A DNA stretch of 64,000 nt from Isoetes taiwanensis (GCA_021234155.1 JAJEKV010000006.1:26952763-27016762); one strand, 5' to 3'; positions 13,336 through 25,700 are shown, counted from the first letter of the stretch. The notes: generated by a model not told the origin, from the letters alone. A program made the numbers and translations.

Positions 13336-13816
13336 TCAACCAAGTTGTATAGTCACGACCAGCGAGGCATCACCATGATGCATAAATATGACCATAGCTG
13401 GTGAGTATGGATCTGAATGGCATCTTCTCTGTATGGCCCAGCAACTACATTTGGTTTTCCTTGATCTCCAAGTTAGACTAAAACGACATACCTTTAATAA
13501 CATGTGCATGAGGATCGAACTCATCCATAGAGAACACTGCGCCCATCTGCTTGACAGAAGGCAAGGTTTCTGATACCGTGGCGGCTTCATCGACCTCACG
13601 GGGAAAGGTAGCTTGGCAGAGTTTAACACCTTCATATGCAACTAAAATTGTGTTTGAGGTGCGTCTGGAATGCATCAAACATAAAGAATCTCGAGTCCGG
13701 TAATCCATGTGGTTGCTTTGTCTTTGCTTGGTTATGACACACTCTCTTCTTGATTTTTCGAGAAGGGGTTTCCATATTGCCATCGCGTCATGCATGGGCG
13801 GGGGATCTTTTAACAT
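13336..13816 (-). pseudogene. Coding-like minus-strand block, unrecognised
   Basis: The minus frame 13816-13478 ends with a protein-like segment (REVDEAATVSETLPSVKQMG then AVFSMDEFDPHAHVIKG). Downstream, 13500-13336 reads plausibly in a different frame. I do not recognise the family. Together with 14674-14167 on the same strand it may be one decayed gene of about 1.3 kb broken by indels, or exons of an unrecognised gene. Low confidence. Confidence 0.25.
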
Positions 13817-14166
13817 CTTCCTTAGAGGGGGATATTTTTGGGCACCCTAATGGTAGTATTTGGCTCCATAGTTTTCATCCTCCTTCACATTCTTATTCCT
13901 AGTTTTGGAATCCTCTTTATGGGTTGGTAGCATCTTATATTGCATAATGGGCCATTTCCCATCCATTACAAATTACATACAATCTTCCTTGCAACATGGA
14001 TTTTAGACCACTCTTCAGTTGACTTGGAGCACATCCTCTCCTCCTTGCTATTCCCATTTAGTTTCCCTCTGACCTCTTCATATGTATATTTCCTTTTCCT
14101 CTTGGTGCTTCTCTTAAGCATCAGCTTCCAGGACATTCACCTTCACAAGTCATCACTCTTCAAGTC

Positions 14167-14674
14167 TTACGATTCGAGCTTGTAAATGTTGTGAAGTGTC
14201 CTACCATCACTAATGACATCACAACTCACAGATATTGGACTTAAGTAGGAGGCGGCCTCTCTTGCCTGAGCATGACATGATCTCATATTTTTGGTTCCTA
14301 GTTGGATCATTATCTTACCCTTTGTAAAGCTCGACCTTTGATACCCCCAAGGCAAGCCATGCATCTTGAAGATCACTAAAATATGTTTGCTTAGAATATT
14401 TAGGCGATGCGGGAATGAAAGAATGTAGCATAGCAAAACCAAATGAATACATTGGAATAGTTGTTGCCTCAACTTGGGGCTTAGATACATCTTGAGGCCA
14501 AGAACGGGCATCTGGTTTCTCCCACGCTGTCTTATCATCCTCCATTGTTGCGGTGTTGCTTGATTTACCAAAGTGGGTAGTAGGCTTTGATGTGGAGACT
14601 CTTGATAGATGGTAAAATTTATTAGATGAATCCTGCGAAGATGGCAAATGAAGGATGTTCCGGCGTATCTTCAT
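14167..14674 (-). pseudogene. Coding-like minus-strand block, unrecognised
   Basis: The minus frame 14674-14315 reads protein-like (MEDDKTAWEKPDARSWPQDV, then TYFSDLQDAWLALGVSKVEL) up to a stop. The overlapping frame continues DNDPTRNQKYEIMSCS towards 14250 and then a serine-rich end near 14170. The shift between frames near 14330 suggests a one-base indel. The region has an acidic linker followed by a helical, aromatic-rich part; no family is recognised. It lies about 350 bases upstream, in minus-strand order, of the similar block at 13816-13336. Confidence 0.3.
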
Positions 14675-14989
14675 AAGGAACCTCCAGCGAGTTTACATCC
14701 CTTGTTGGCCACTCGATAAATGTTTCTCACTGCTTCTCCAGTGTTATACCTTGCCCTCACGCGAGGTTGGCGGCGGTCGTTAAGCCGAGGAACCACGTTC
14801 TGTCCTTCTATTGCCCACATTCATGGGTGCACATCCTTGCCATGAACAATTGTTCTTTTCAAAGGTGGCCCCTAGCAACAATTCTGTCCCTCCCCAGCGA
14901 GCCGAGGTTGTATGGGAGGCGGAACATTAACACAAAATTGAACTTATATCGTCTGAGGAAAATGCCGAAAAATAATTAAAATGGCACAT

Positions 14990-17800
14990 ATTATAAATTT
15001 TTGTCTTTTAAGGACTTTTTGGAAGGAGTAAAGTGCCATGGCACCATTTATGCCTCTACAGTATGTGTGCTTAGCAAAGGTGCCATTCTGGAGATAATTT
15101 GCTTGATTGACATCCCATGGTGGGAACGCCAGCCAAATAGCCATAGCGCCATTTACACCCATGTTGGCTGTTGACACAAATAAGCGCCATTGCTTTAAAT
15201 GGCTGTTTCATCAGGTGGCCCAGTATAAATTGCGCCATCGGCATTGAAGGATATGAATGAGGTGCCTATATTTATGCATTCTTGCTCATATTAATAAGTC
15301 GTGCATCATTATGAGCGGTATACATGACACCGATAACGTGCACTAAGCGACACATGGTGGCCAGCCAACCATAGCTTACAGCATTTGGCTTCGGTGAACA
15401 ACATCTGCGACGAGGTCATAAAATGTTAAGATTCGGAATGGATTTTTGAGATAAGGCCAATTGACAAAATCCTAGCTGCCGCAGTGGACTTGCCAGTGTT
15501 GCTCGGGTCACTTCAATGCAAAATTCTTTGAAACACAAAAGATTGGAGCAGCTCGAAGATTCCAACTAAAAATCTTGCTCTAAACTACTTACTAGAATCG
15601 TGGGTGCTCCAGGTCAAGTCTTGCTAGCCTTGGTGAGAGTATTGTGGGGAATAACGCATATGCCTTACAAAGATCTGTCAAAGTGCTGAAAGATGAAGGC
15701 GCGCAAGCGGCGATCATACAGCTTACAATCACGAGAGAGGCAAATACCCGTTGTTGTTGTTGTTGTTGTTGTTGGACCATTATTATTTATGAGGCGATGG
15801 AAACTGCGAGCATTTATAGAAGGATGGAAATTCAAATTTGGTGATGAGGCATTTAAATTCAAAAATTTGGGTGTTGGGCTTTGAAATTCAAAATTTAGAA
15901 ACATGTGGAAAGATCAAAGCTTAGCGGAAGGATCTTTGTCATTTGATCATTATTAGTATTTATTAAATCCACGATAAAACAAAATCACATGCCCGACTTC
16001 GGACCTTGATCTTGAATCTCCTAATGCCCAAGCCACTAGCCTTGACCTTGATATCATTGATCGATTCCTTTTTAGGAATGTTTTCCTGACGCTTGTGCTT
16101 GGTCCAACGCCTTCCACTGCAGTTTTTCTTGCCTTGCGAAGCTTTACATTCATTCTCTCTCTACCAAAAGGCCCGAGTTCGAGGCAAAATGGAGCTTCTG
16201 AGAGATCAGCCGGTCGGGCAATGATATATTTTTTGTTTTGGTCTCAAGCTAGGCTTTAGGTGCAAATGGTGTTACTGTATAATGCCTCCTAAGCGATGCA
16301 TACTTGGTTGAAGGCAGTGGCGGGAGAGAGCAAATGGTGTACATGGCGCCAGCCCAAGCCCCATTCATGTTGGTTGCACGATAGAATACAAACATGCTCA
16401 GCCTGCAGTAGTTTGCAAATAGGAATAAAAAAAAAAGCAACAATCCAACTCACGGAGATAGAAATGGCGGCGTGGTAAACCGACAACAATTTCACCTCGA
16501 ATGGCGTCCTTGGTGTCATTCCATCTCAGAATCAAGTATTGTTTTGCTTCTCATCATGCCCAAACGAAGCGTGCATTTCAGCGGTGCCATTTGCATCGAG
16601 AGAGCAACACACAAGTGCAGCAGCAGGAAGGCCGAGCCTCCCTGTCTGATTGCTCGGGAGGCGGCTATACAGATGGCTGAGCTGTGTTGGCCTCGATGCC
16701 ATTACGATATGATAGTGCATAGCCGAGATTTCTTGCAAAGGCTGATCTCAAAGAATTAAATAGAGCTCAGAACACTTCGGCGCCATTTGCCTTGGTGAGA
16801 CCAACACAAGTCGGAGACAATGACAGGCGAGGCTCACGAGCAGCAATGTAGCTCACCACATTTGTTGCTCAGAGGGCGGCCTGCTGCTGATTCTTTGGTT
16901 TATCTTTGGCCCTCTCGTGCAAATGTTGCCCGCCTGGCATTGCTAATCCCTGAGACATGGTCTGCAAGTAGCGAGACAGGCATGCGGTATCACCTGGCTC
17001 TGAAATAACGGCAAATGGCGCCATTGTGAGGGGCCATCACCAGTGCAGCAGCAGGCAGCGGGCACAGCCACGGTTGTTCGCCGGGGTGTGTGGTTGATGG
17101 CGCCATTTGCATTGTAGGGGCCATCCTGATCTGCGCCAACTTGAGCGAATTTTGTCTTACGGTTGTTCGCCAGTATGGTTGATGAGTAAAGCATTGAAAG
17201 TCCCAATCTTCCTTTTCCGCTCTTTTGGGCAATGGCTTAGTTACATTCTAAGTTCCATCGTTCGAAGGCGGTAAGCAAGATTTGGGAATGTGTGATCTTT
17301 CACTTCATTATTCCTTGATATGGCAGTGGCTCTATGCATGGACTATAACAACCAAAGGCAGGGCTGCATTACGGTTGCCCGGACATGATATAGCCCTCAC
17401 GATGCAAATGGCGCCTACGCGCTATTTGCATTGTGATAATTTGCATGTCGGATGTCTACTACTTGCAAAGAAGCTGGGCGTCCCGGGAAACAAATGGATA
17501 TGACAACAATGGCTCTCCGGAGGCCTTGTCACCATTTGCACATCGTTGTGAGCTACGGTAGTAATGCTCCGCGAGGCGGCCAGCCTTCTAGTTGCGACTT
17601 GTCTTTATTTTCGAATGCAAATGGCAAGCGGTATATGCATCATTGAGAGCAGCATTGTTTAGAGACCCGGTGCCTAACTATGTATGGCAAATGGGCATAC
17701 GATGCTATTTGCATCTGAAACTACATTTGAGTTTGGTAAACCGGTGGGGCTAATTTGTTCTATTTGCATGGTGTGCATCCCCTTTGTTTCGGTTGTTTTG
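14990..17800. repeat. Cluster of dispersed GCAAATGGCGCC / GGCGCCATTTGC motifs
   Basis: A short dyad motif recurs at irregular intervals in both orientations. Copies or half-copies include 15034-15045 (GTGCCATGGCAC), 15133-15158, 15182-15204, 16261-16270, 16330-16350, 16583-16598, 16778-16791, 17010-17028, 17097-17115, 17403-17430, about 17530, 17616, 17683-17715 and 17757. The most complete consensus is TGCAAATGGCGCCATTTGCA. At 17403-17430 two 12-base arms, TGCAAATGGCGC and its near-complement, flank four bases and would form a hairpin. Spacer sequences between copies are unrelated. Overlapping open frames here are low-quality and I call no gene. Single further copies appear near 22640 and 47345. 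Confidence 0.8.
15751..15774. repeat. (TTG)8 microsatellite
   Basis: Eight TTG units. They create glutamine or cysteine/valine runs in chance open frames, which I do not treat as genes. Confidence 0.95.
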
Positions 17801-18131
17801 CGTGCAAAGAACATTCAATCCAGAAGTGCATTCTGGCCCGAATGAGCGGGCACGGTGCATGGAGATAATGAGGTGAGATCTTCTTCTCCCTTGAGTTCAA
17901 GGGTGACAGAAGAGGCTGTGCTTACTTACCGAGATGGCCAGACAACACGAGTTTACCGGCCGGGCATTGTATTGCTAATATGAAACGACTCAAGAGCAGA
18001 CACGAAGAAGCTCTGCGTGGTTGTTGAGAACACATGGGGCGTAAAGATAAATATTTACACTATGTATTGGCGGTTCTCTGATCCCCATGATGATGTCACT
18101 TAAGTATTTCCAATGTCGTTGGCTACGCTGG

Positions 18132-18413
18132 CTAAGTGGGCTCTTTCCTCTTACAAGAGCTTCCAAGAAGCGAGACATACAAGGCCCTACAGAGATTTTT
18201 AGGGGGTACAACATTCTTGAATTGAATGAGCGAGTTGAAGAACTCTCCTTCTTTGGTTGTGAAGCCTTGAACCGTGGAATCCACCTCACTTAGTGGACCC
18301 TTTGCTTGGCTTTTGAGCTCGGAAAGAAAATGAACTGCGTTGTCAAGGAGGTTCACACTTCTTGAAAAAGGACTCTTAAATCTTGATGAAGAGGTTAAAA
18401 AATGGAGAAGCAA
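18132..18413 (-). CDS. Hypothetical exon-like frame, unrecognised
   Basis: A 93-codon minus frame with a protein-like segment (LLDNAVHFLSELKSQAKGPL followed by SEVDSTVQGFTTKEGEFFNS) that ends in KRKEPT and a stop. The composition suggests a helical soluble protein. An overlapping frame at 18289-17990 is less convincing. Upstream on this strand is a pyrimidine-rich tract (18420-18600). No family was recognised; it may be a decayed fragment. Confidence 0.25.
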   Translation of the reverse strand: MLLHFLTSSSRFKSPFSRSVNLLDNAVHFLSELKSQAKGPLSEVDSTVQGFTTKEGEFFNSLIQFKNVVPPKNLCRALYVSLLGSSCKRKEPT

Positions 18414-18620
18414 AAGCTGAAAAAATCAAAAGGAAAATCTAAGGATAAGGAGGGGAAGGAAACAAAGGGAAACAAGGAGAAGAGGAGGAAGGAGATGGTC
18501 TAAAGGAGTCAGGAAGAAAAGAGGAGGAAAGAGACCAAAAGAAAACATAGGCATAGCACATCAAATATTAAGAACACTCAAAAGAAACAAAGGAGGCGAA
18601 ATATGATGGTCTGTTAAGAT
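18414..18620. repeat. Purine-rich (GAGGA/GGAAA) low-complexity tract
   Basis: The plus strand is almost entirely A and G, with repeats of GAGGAGGAA and GGAAACAAAG. No gene is called. Confidence 0.6.
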
Positions 18621-19200
18621 CCGGTAATTCCGGTAGAGGAGACCGCGGTGGTGGTGGTGGTCTCGGTACAATTTTCTCGGCTTTCAGGATCGAGGTCGTA
18701 TATCAGTCTCCGTATGAATCGCCGAACACTTGTTGAGGTACCCCAAGGCCTCCCGAGGTGGAGCGGTCCAAGGAGAAAGATCCACAAGCGACATTGAATA
18801 AAGCGTTTTCGGTTTATACCCGGAGACCCTCAAATTTGACTTCGAGGCCAAGAAATATGGAACCGTCAGACTTCTGTGGAATCTTTCAGTGACCCTCACT
18901 CGATATTCACACCGTAGATGTGATCCCGCCGGAGTCCCGACACAAAGAAATTGGTTCCTTGGAAAGCAGGGGCGTCTTATGGGGTTGCACTTCTATATAG
19001 TGAATGGCAATCACCAGTCTTGGCAAAGCGGCTTGTTTGCATAAAGCTAAAGCGGTGTACAAAGTCCAAACGGATGGCCAAAATATAAAGTCACAGGCAA
19101 TGATACGGTATTGTCGGGGAGGAGGTGAGCAGCGGAATTTTCTTCGGTTGTGAGGTGAATAATATTACTGCGGTGTTATTGTTCCCCTTTCTGCCGGTTA
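18621..19200. other. Weak coding-like sequence on both strands
   Basis: Plus strand 18640-18900 reads partly protein-like (GTIFSAFRIEVVYQSPYESP, later KAFSVYTRRPSNLTSRPRNM) with one stop. The minus frame 18899-18684 is also open. A short (GGT)n run sits at about 18650. I cannot decide which, if either, was coding. Confidence 0.2.
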
Positions 19201-19291
19201 CTTTAGCCACTAAATTATCAGCTGTATGATTTTAAGCGATTTTAAGCTAAACTCTCTTTGTATTAAATTTCTGGAGAAAGTGGTTTCACCG

Positions 19292-20072
19292 ATATAAATT
19301 TATCTTTAGCGGATTCTTCACCGATTATAAATTTATCACCCAGAAAGAACATGGATGATCAGAAATTTATCAGTGCTAGCGGTGTAAATTTATACCACCT
19401 GTCCGCCTTGGTGTATAGAATTTATCTGCGTCACAAAACGCTATGCGGTAAAATTTAAATAGTTAAATTATAAATTTATGCGCTGCGTTAAGTTGGTATA
19501 AATTTATATCATGTGAGCACAGTACGGTATAATTTATCACAGCAATGCTTTATTATTAGGTATAAATTTATATAGATACGTTCTTTGGGTATAAATTTAT
19601 GTAGAAATGGCACCGACACGGTATAAATTTATCTTAGAGACATCTCCCTCGTATAAGTTATATGAAGGATGCGACCCTCGGTATAAATTCAAATCGATGA
19701 ATAGCGGTGGAAAACATTAAAGAGATTGAAAGAAATCTGAGGAACAAAAGGTCAGTTGTAGACTTATGTGGCCATGTCCATATAGAATTGCTTATAGGCA
19801 CGATTGGGAGGAGCAAATAGAGGCAGTATATAAAGGCGGATGTGGCGCCGCCAGTCAAACAACATGTATAGAAATGGGCTGGCGCCCATTAAGCCCTTAA
19901 GTCCGCCCTTTATGTGTGCTTACGTATAGCGAGTTTTTCATAACATTTCATATACGATAATCGCGTTTTCCTACAAAAATGATCTAGATCAACTGTATAA
20001 ATTTATGCTCGTTCCTGTCTCTTGTGCTTTTGTTTCATATAAATTTATATGGATTCGATATAAATTTATACC
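19292..20072. repeat. Interspersed array of TATAAATTTATA palindromes
   Basis: The palindrome GGTATAAATTTATA, or a close variant, recurs about every 25-40 bases from 19292 to about 19690. Copies lie near 19292, 19326, 19361, 19383, 19416, 19447, 19468, 19495, 19526, 19559, 19588, 19619, 19650 and 19680. The motif then reappears at 19995-20006, 20037-20050 and 20059-20072. The intervening 12-25 bases differ each time and are more GC-rich. The look is CRISPR-like, but repeats are only 10-14 bases, spacers vary and the host is a plant, so this is not CRISPR. A TATA-like string occurs in every copy. Confidence 0.85.
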
Positions 20073-20088
20073 ATCTATGTCTATGTTA

Positions 20089-20703
20089 ACCACAATGGCC
20101 AGGAGAAGGCGTCACGAGGCACCAGATCACGTTTCTTGGCTCCACTCCTCCCATGGTTTCACACCACATCCAATGCCACCCGGAAACTAATTATGTTACA
20201 AATATTCTAGAACCTAATGCAGCCGGTCACCCATTTCGACATTCAAAACCCGACATCCCCGGATTTTGGCCACCGCGTGGGCTTCCACCACCGATGGAGT
20301 TCACTCCACCACCTCCTACTCACGTGGGTAGTTTGCCCCCACCAATGCATTTTACTCCACCACATAGCCCACACCTCCCACCCATTGTTTCACTCCCGAC
20401 CGCGGCTCCTCCACTTCATTTTGGTCAGATCTCCCTTAGTCCGGCTTAGGCGACCTCCCGTGCGCCAAATCCGCTCTATCACCATCCATCGTGGTCATTG
20501 CCATGCAACTCCACGTGTTTATGAGATTTTGGAACACTCAACTAAATCACCAACCTCATTTGCTTTTCCAGGAAAGGAAAACCTCTTTCATCCAAGACCA
20601 TCCCACACCTAATCTCACAGCATCTATTAGTACACCGTCCTTTCCTCCCACGTCGGACAAAGAAATACCTCATGTTGATCTCTCAGACGATGATGTAGTA
20701 TAG
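20089..20703 (+). pseudogene. Proline/histidine-rich protein gene, frame-broken
   Basis: A plus-strand reading begins MARRRRHEAPDHVSWLHSSH at about 20095. It shifts frame near 20190 into a proline-rich run (PPRGLPPPMEFTPPPPTHVG, then LPPPMHFTPPHSPHLPP) to 20449. It shifts again into a C-terminal segment ending PTSDKEIPHVDLSDDDVV and a stop at 20703. Repeated PPPM(E/H)FTPP units suggest a disordered segment. A basic start, a proline-rich middle and an acidic end are seen in several plant transposon accessory (Myb-like ORF1) proteins, but no DNA-binding domain is visible, so the function is unassigned. The frame changes may be indels or splice sites. Confidence 0.4.
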
Positions 20704-22450
20704 CCACATGACTTCGTGTTCAAATTCAAAGCTCCTCTTAGTCTACTTAATGGTAGGTTGTTTTCCTGAACGTGTTTTCATTTCAAATGCATTGAAGAAA
20801 TTTGAACAAACACGAGGAGCAACAATCTTGAAGTAGCTATGGGTTTTACGAAATGAAGTTATCGATGTCATTTTGATCCCTTTTAAGTTGTGTAATCTCC
20901 AATCATAAGCAGCACCCCATGGATGTACCATTTTCTTGAAAAGAACTCAAGCTAGTGGAACATAATGTTGTCATTGAAATTTTTAGCAACCTACTTTAAT
21001 TTATAATATCGATTTCTTCCTTCATATCCTGAACGGAATGTTTATCATCATCAAATTTTGCCCCCTTTTAACTCATTTTTAAAAAGTGAAAAAGCTCTAG
21101 ATGTGTGGGTGTTTACGCTACTCTCTTGTTTGCGCACTTGCACAAACATCGTCTTTATAACTCTTCACGGTTACTTGATGCTTACGACCTTGAAAATACA
21201 ACCGCAGATCAACTCCATCCTTCTCCAAGCGCATCTTGCATCCCGACTTCATTACTCTAACCGTTAGAATCGTGGACCAAGCCAAGAATCACGAGTTTGT
21301 GAGAATCGTGAATGAGCACAAAATTGGGCAAATTTGATGGTGATAAACATTTAGGTCGATGTTAATGGCGGGGAAATTTCACGCTGGAGTGGCGAGGTCC
21401 ACTTTCATGGTGATAAGCGATGGATCGCCCGTCGACTCAAGTTGAAATTTCACGCTCACAATTACACCTTCAAAATGACATCTGAAACAATTGGCCAGGT
21501 TCAAGTTTTTTTGCAAATCCACCCCTCCCCTCTCAGATATTTGGATTCTTCATACATTGTTTCATATGTTTCCTGGGATCAGGCAATTCCTTATCTATTC
21601 CCACATGGTTCTTCATTCACATGGCCATGATAAGTATGCCATCACGCCTCTCTCTTTTTTTAGAATTCAAATCAAGCATTAAAACCAAACCGCATAAGCG
21701 AACACCCTGTCGTCACCCATATAACTCCTTCATCAAGGCCGCTGTATGCATTATATTCTTGGTCCAAACTTAAAATAATACAAATTCAGCCGAACCCCTG
21801 CATCAATGCTCATATATATTTATCATTCACGGGGCTGAGGAGAGGGAGAGAGAGGGAGCTTCATTAGCTATGGAGATGGGCATTCTTGGTATGCGTGTTC
21901 TCCAGTCTTACATTCTCTACAAAACACACTCCCTCACATGTTTGAAATCCTCTGTGACAAAAATGTCGAGAGGTCTTGAGGAGTTCTCTCATTTCTATCT
22001 TGACAAAACATGTATTTCTATTCTCTCTATTAGACTTGTCCTTATGCTTGCCGTCCTTGTTCATCTTGAGAGCACAGATCTCTTGAGGACAATCCTCGCC
22101 CAAAGTCCGCGGTATCCCGAAGTACTTTATTGTTTTCAAATAGCAATTTGGTTGATTGTAGGGTGACTTTCAAATATGATTTGGAGTCACATCACCCTCC
22201 GACCATGGAGGGCAACTCTCGTTAATGCGGTGTGTAGCACCTTGTTTTTTGGACACTCAGTAAGAAAGCCACTTCACTTCTAGGCCTTGAGATAATGTTT
22301 TGTTGTTGTTTGGAGTCTTGCAAGAGTAACATGTTTAAAGTACTAGCAATTATATTACACGTAGTCGCGTAAGGTTAATGGAGGAAAACCCGCTTCCTAA
22401 AATTAATTTCCACCGTGTAAGGAAATGGCACTAAATTCAAATTCGATCCA
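20704..22450. other. No recognised gene
   Basis: Several short frames on both strands without family resemblance. AT-rich with pyrimidine-rich patches. Confidence 0.4.
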
Positions 22451-22795
22451 CTACAGCGGCACATGGCAGCCTTCCTTGCGCTTCAATGCCACAAATGCCG
22501 TAAACAGGTAAATACATTGCGGTTCGATCAGAATCCTGTGGTCTTTCAGTCTGATCTGCTTATTCAAGTTTCTGCTTGGCATTACAATGCTGCCGATTCT
22601 TAGGTTAAACAGGAAAAAAAATCCAGTAACAAGTGGGTCTGCGCCATTTGCAATGAGAAGCAGTCCGTCAGACAGGTTGTGGCCAGGTCCTTTAATGCCA
22701 AGGATGTGAGGAAGGTAGTTCAAGATCTGAATCTCACATGGTGACGCAGAAAGGGGAAGCTTTTGGTTAATGTTTGATTTGGGGCTGAGAATCAT
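22451..22795 (-). CDS. Hypothetical open frame, unrecognised
   Basis: A 114-codon minus frame with mixed, protein-like composition (LPHILGIKGPGHNLSDGLLL, then a hydrophobic stretch LVTGFFFLFNLRIGSIVM of about 18 residues near residues 55-72). The tail is basic and ends KRKEGCHVPL. If real it could be one exon of a membrane-associated protein. No motif is recognised and the plus strand is also partly open. A GCGCCATTTGC copy lies inside it at about 22645. Confidence 0.2.
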   Translation of the reverse strand: MILSPKSNINQKLPLSASPCEIQILNYLPHILGIKGPGHNLSDGLLLIANGADPLVTGFFFLFNLRIGSIVMPSRNLNKQIRLKDHRILIEPQCIYLFTAFVALKRKEGCHVPL

Positions 22796-25700
22796 TATCC
22801 AGTAACAGATGAAGATAAGGCATCACTATGTATATCCTCGACATTAAACAGCAAATAATGAATACTGCTAGATCAGGTACACTGATTACCGTTTGTTAGT
22901 TGAATATTATCTGTAGAACCGGATAGACATCATGGCATTAACAATCTTATGTTTTGGACTATGTAGGAAAAATGCAAGCCCATCGCTTTCAATGTTGGAG
23001 GTATGTGATGATGATGTTGGGCATGTTACTTCAACTTGCAGTTCAAAGGCTAAACGTAAATTGAGGAAGCCAACAGTGTGGCAGATGAGACAACAAGGAT
23101 AGCCAAAGTGAGCTCAAAACATTTCACCAAGAAATGTCAAACAGACCGAGCATGTAAGGAAAGGTACAGTTGTGAGTAACCTGCAGAGTGGACATAAATT
23201 GCACTGCAATTCTATAGACCGATATTTTCTGAAGGACGTAAAGAGACAGTCCCAAATTCTATAAAAATAATTTGCAGCCAAGGTTGAAACTCAACCATCA
23301 GTTGGGCACTAGGTTCTCTCAACAGTCATCAAGGGGGCAGATTACACTGAGTCTGAAGGTTTGGACCATTTGCAGAATATAGATAATCGCTGGAGATCAA
23401 AAACAAGTTGAGCCATAATGAAAAATGGGTACTGCCACAACCACCCCACGCGAGACACATGAAACAGAATATGGTGATAAACCTTTTCTTTAATGACCCT
23501 GATGAGTGTTTCACTTGATATTGAATGCTGAGATAAACTTACTACATCTCAGACAAAAAGATGGAAAGTTTTTGCAGTATTCATGTTTTCTCCTTGATCA
23601 AAACACATTTAAAGATGAAGGTTATAATTCATGAGGTATAATGAAATGGAAAGAATCAACTGGAGTGTTGAATTATTTCTTTTGGCCGTATTAGTGTTGG
23701 TTCAATTTTGTATGTCACAGAGAGAGATCTTAATTGAGTACCCAACCATTGAGTATATTGTGGTGATCTATAGACTGCATGTTATAAAATCTGAAGAAGC
23801 TAGAGATTTTCTTTAATATAACTTTCTATATCGTTATTCTTTCAAGCAACGAAGAGTATGAACGAAAGCAAGCACAGCAGGTTTCGGGTTCCTTCTCCTG
23901 CAGTTGACATCATACAGAAGTAAATCATGCATGGACCTGAGGGTCTAAACCAGCGTAATAAATCAATTTTAATTTCATGCTACATGATAGAGATTCAATG
24001 AGACATTGGAAGTTCTGTTAATCTGATAAAATACAGAAACAAAGGCAAGCTCTCACAGAGCTTCCCTCAAAAATAATTCGTGGCAGTCTCTAGAAGTATA
24101 GAATTGTTTTCGTGCGTTGCTAAACAATTCAATTTTTTGAACGCTAATGGCGTTACCTATCCTAATCCTAAAATCGGTCTTGGCAAATCCAAAAAATATA
24201 GTGCGAGCACGTGGCATCAACAAAATAGAAGGAGAACAACTTAACACGCAATGAAATTTGAGCAATTACATTGGCAAAATGTTTTCTAAATTTTGGTGGA
24301 AGGAAAAAAAATTTAATGGGATCTACAAGAAGGCAAAACAGGTGTTTATCAGGAGGTTTTGCTGCTAAAACAGGGAACATCAGAGTACTGCTGATCTAGG
24401 GGGAAATGGTTCTGGGGGTTTTGTTGAACTGGATCTGGGGAGCTGCATCTAAGCATTCTCTAGCCTCCTCTTTCTTCTCAGAATTGAGCTTAATAGTAAT
24501 ATAGACCCGTAATAATCGACTGATTAGCTTACGACCAGATTTTGCAGAAGAAATACTTGGATAAAAGCTCCTGCTCTTAGGATTTCCTGGAACACAAAGT
24601 CTTAGGGTTTGCAGTTCTGGCGTTGATCATTACAAAGACGCTGACATTGTGGTGGTACAGGTGGTACGTTGTAGGTAGGAGTACAAACCTTTTTTCCCAG
24701 GAAAAAAAAAGCTTTGTTTATAAAATTAATAGATTACATAAGTTTGGGATCCGGATTGGGTCCTTCTGTTACGAACTATTAGGAAACCCCTTTCTTGTAA
24801 CTAATATTTATAAAAGATCAACAGGAAGTTTCTTTTTTAGTAACAAAATTTACAAAGAATCTTGTATTAGACTTTGTATGTAATGAGAACTCCTTTACAA
24901 GAATGCCAATGGAAACAAAATAAAACTTTTTTATTTCAAACATTTACAAGTCTTATCATAGTTAGGAAAGTACATTGTAAAACGAGTAAGGCATGCAATT
25001 ATATGATGAAAAAATGTTTTGAGGTATTGCTTAACAATATTTAATATTGTAGCGATTCTTTAAATATAATATTGGCATTCCCTATATATAAGTAGCTTGT
25101 AAGAAAATTCTACTAGTATAAAATATAAAAAGAAAAACTTTAGACCTATGGTATTTCAACTCCTACCCAAATCCTTATAATTTTGTATTTTTGACCGGAC
25201 CAAGATATCCCAGTTAACATTGTGATGGACCTAAACTCTTTAATTTGAACCTGATTGTTTGATTCAACTTGTAGATCTCTCATGGGTACACCGGGTTGTA
25301 GGCACAGGTAGGAATTGAACATACATGTACATAGTATGATCACTAGGGTAGAATAAAGGAAAAAATTAGGTTGCTTACTGCATTTGGCCTTCTTGTGCCC
25401 TCAGGCTGCAGCGATGATTCAATAACAATGTATGGCTCTTTTCCCGCTTTTGTCTTTAAACCGCTTCCTAAATAGGGAGGTTTCAAATCCATATCATCTT
25501 TTTCAAAGCCCGGCCGTATCCCGCTTCAAACGCAGCTAATGATTTACATGGAAATATGCACAAGCGAATTTATCCGCGAAGAGGATCAAACAACCCCTAA
25601 ATTACACTAGAATGCACTTAATTTTAGCAAGTTGAGATTCGGTCATCAAGCTTTCAAGCTCAAGCATTATGCTAGAAGGATTGCGTGAAAGTACAGAAAG

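Noticed and set aside
17403-17430. Octamer-type (ATGCAAAT) enhancer
   Set aside because: The resemblance to the animal POU octamer has no meaning in a plant; the dyad with GGCGCC is the real unit.
19292-20072. CRISPR array
   Set aside because: Repeats are only 10-14 bases and AT-palindromic, spacers vary from 12 bases to over 300, there are no cas genes, and the context is a plant nuclear genome.
25290-25330. tRNA T-arm-like word GTTCAATTCCTACCTG on the minus strand
   Set aside because: No matching A box or acceptor and anticodon arms could be found at the right distance.
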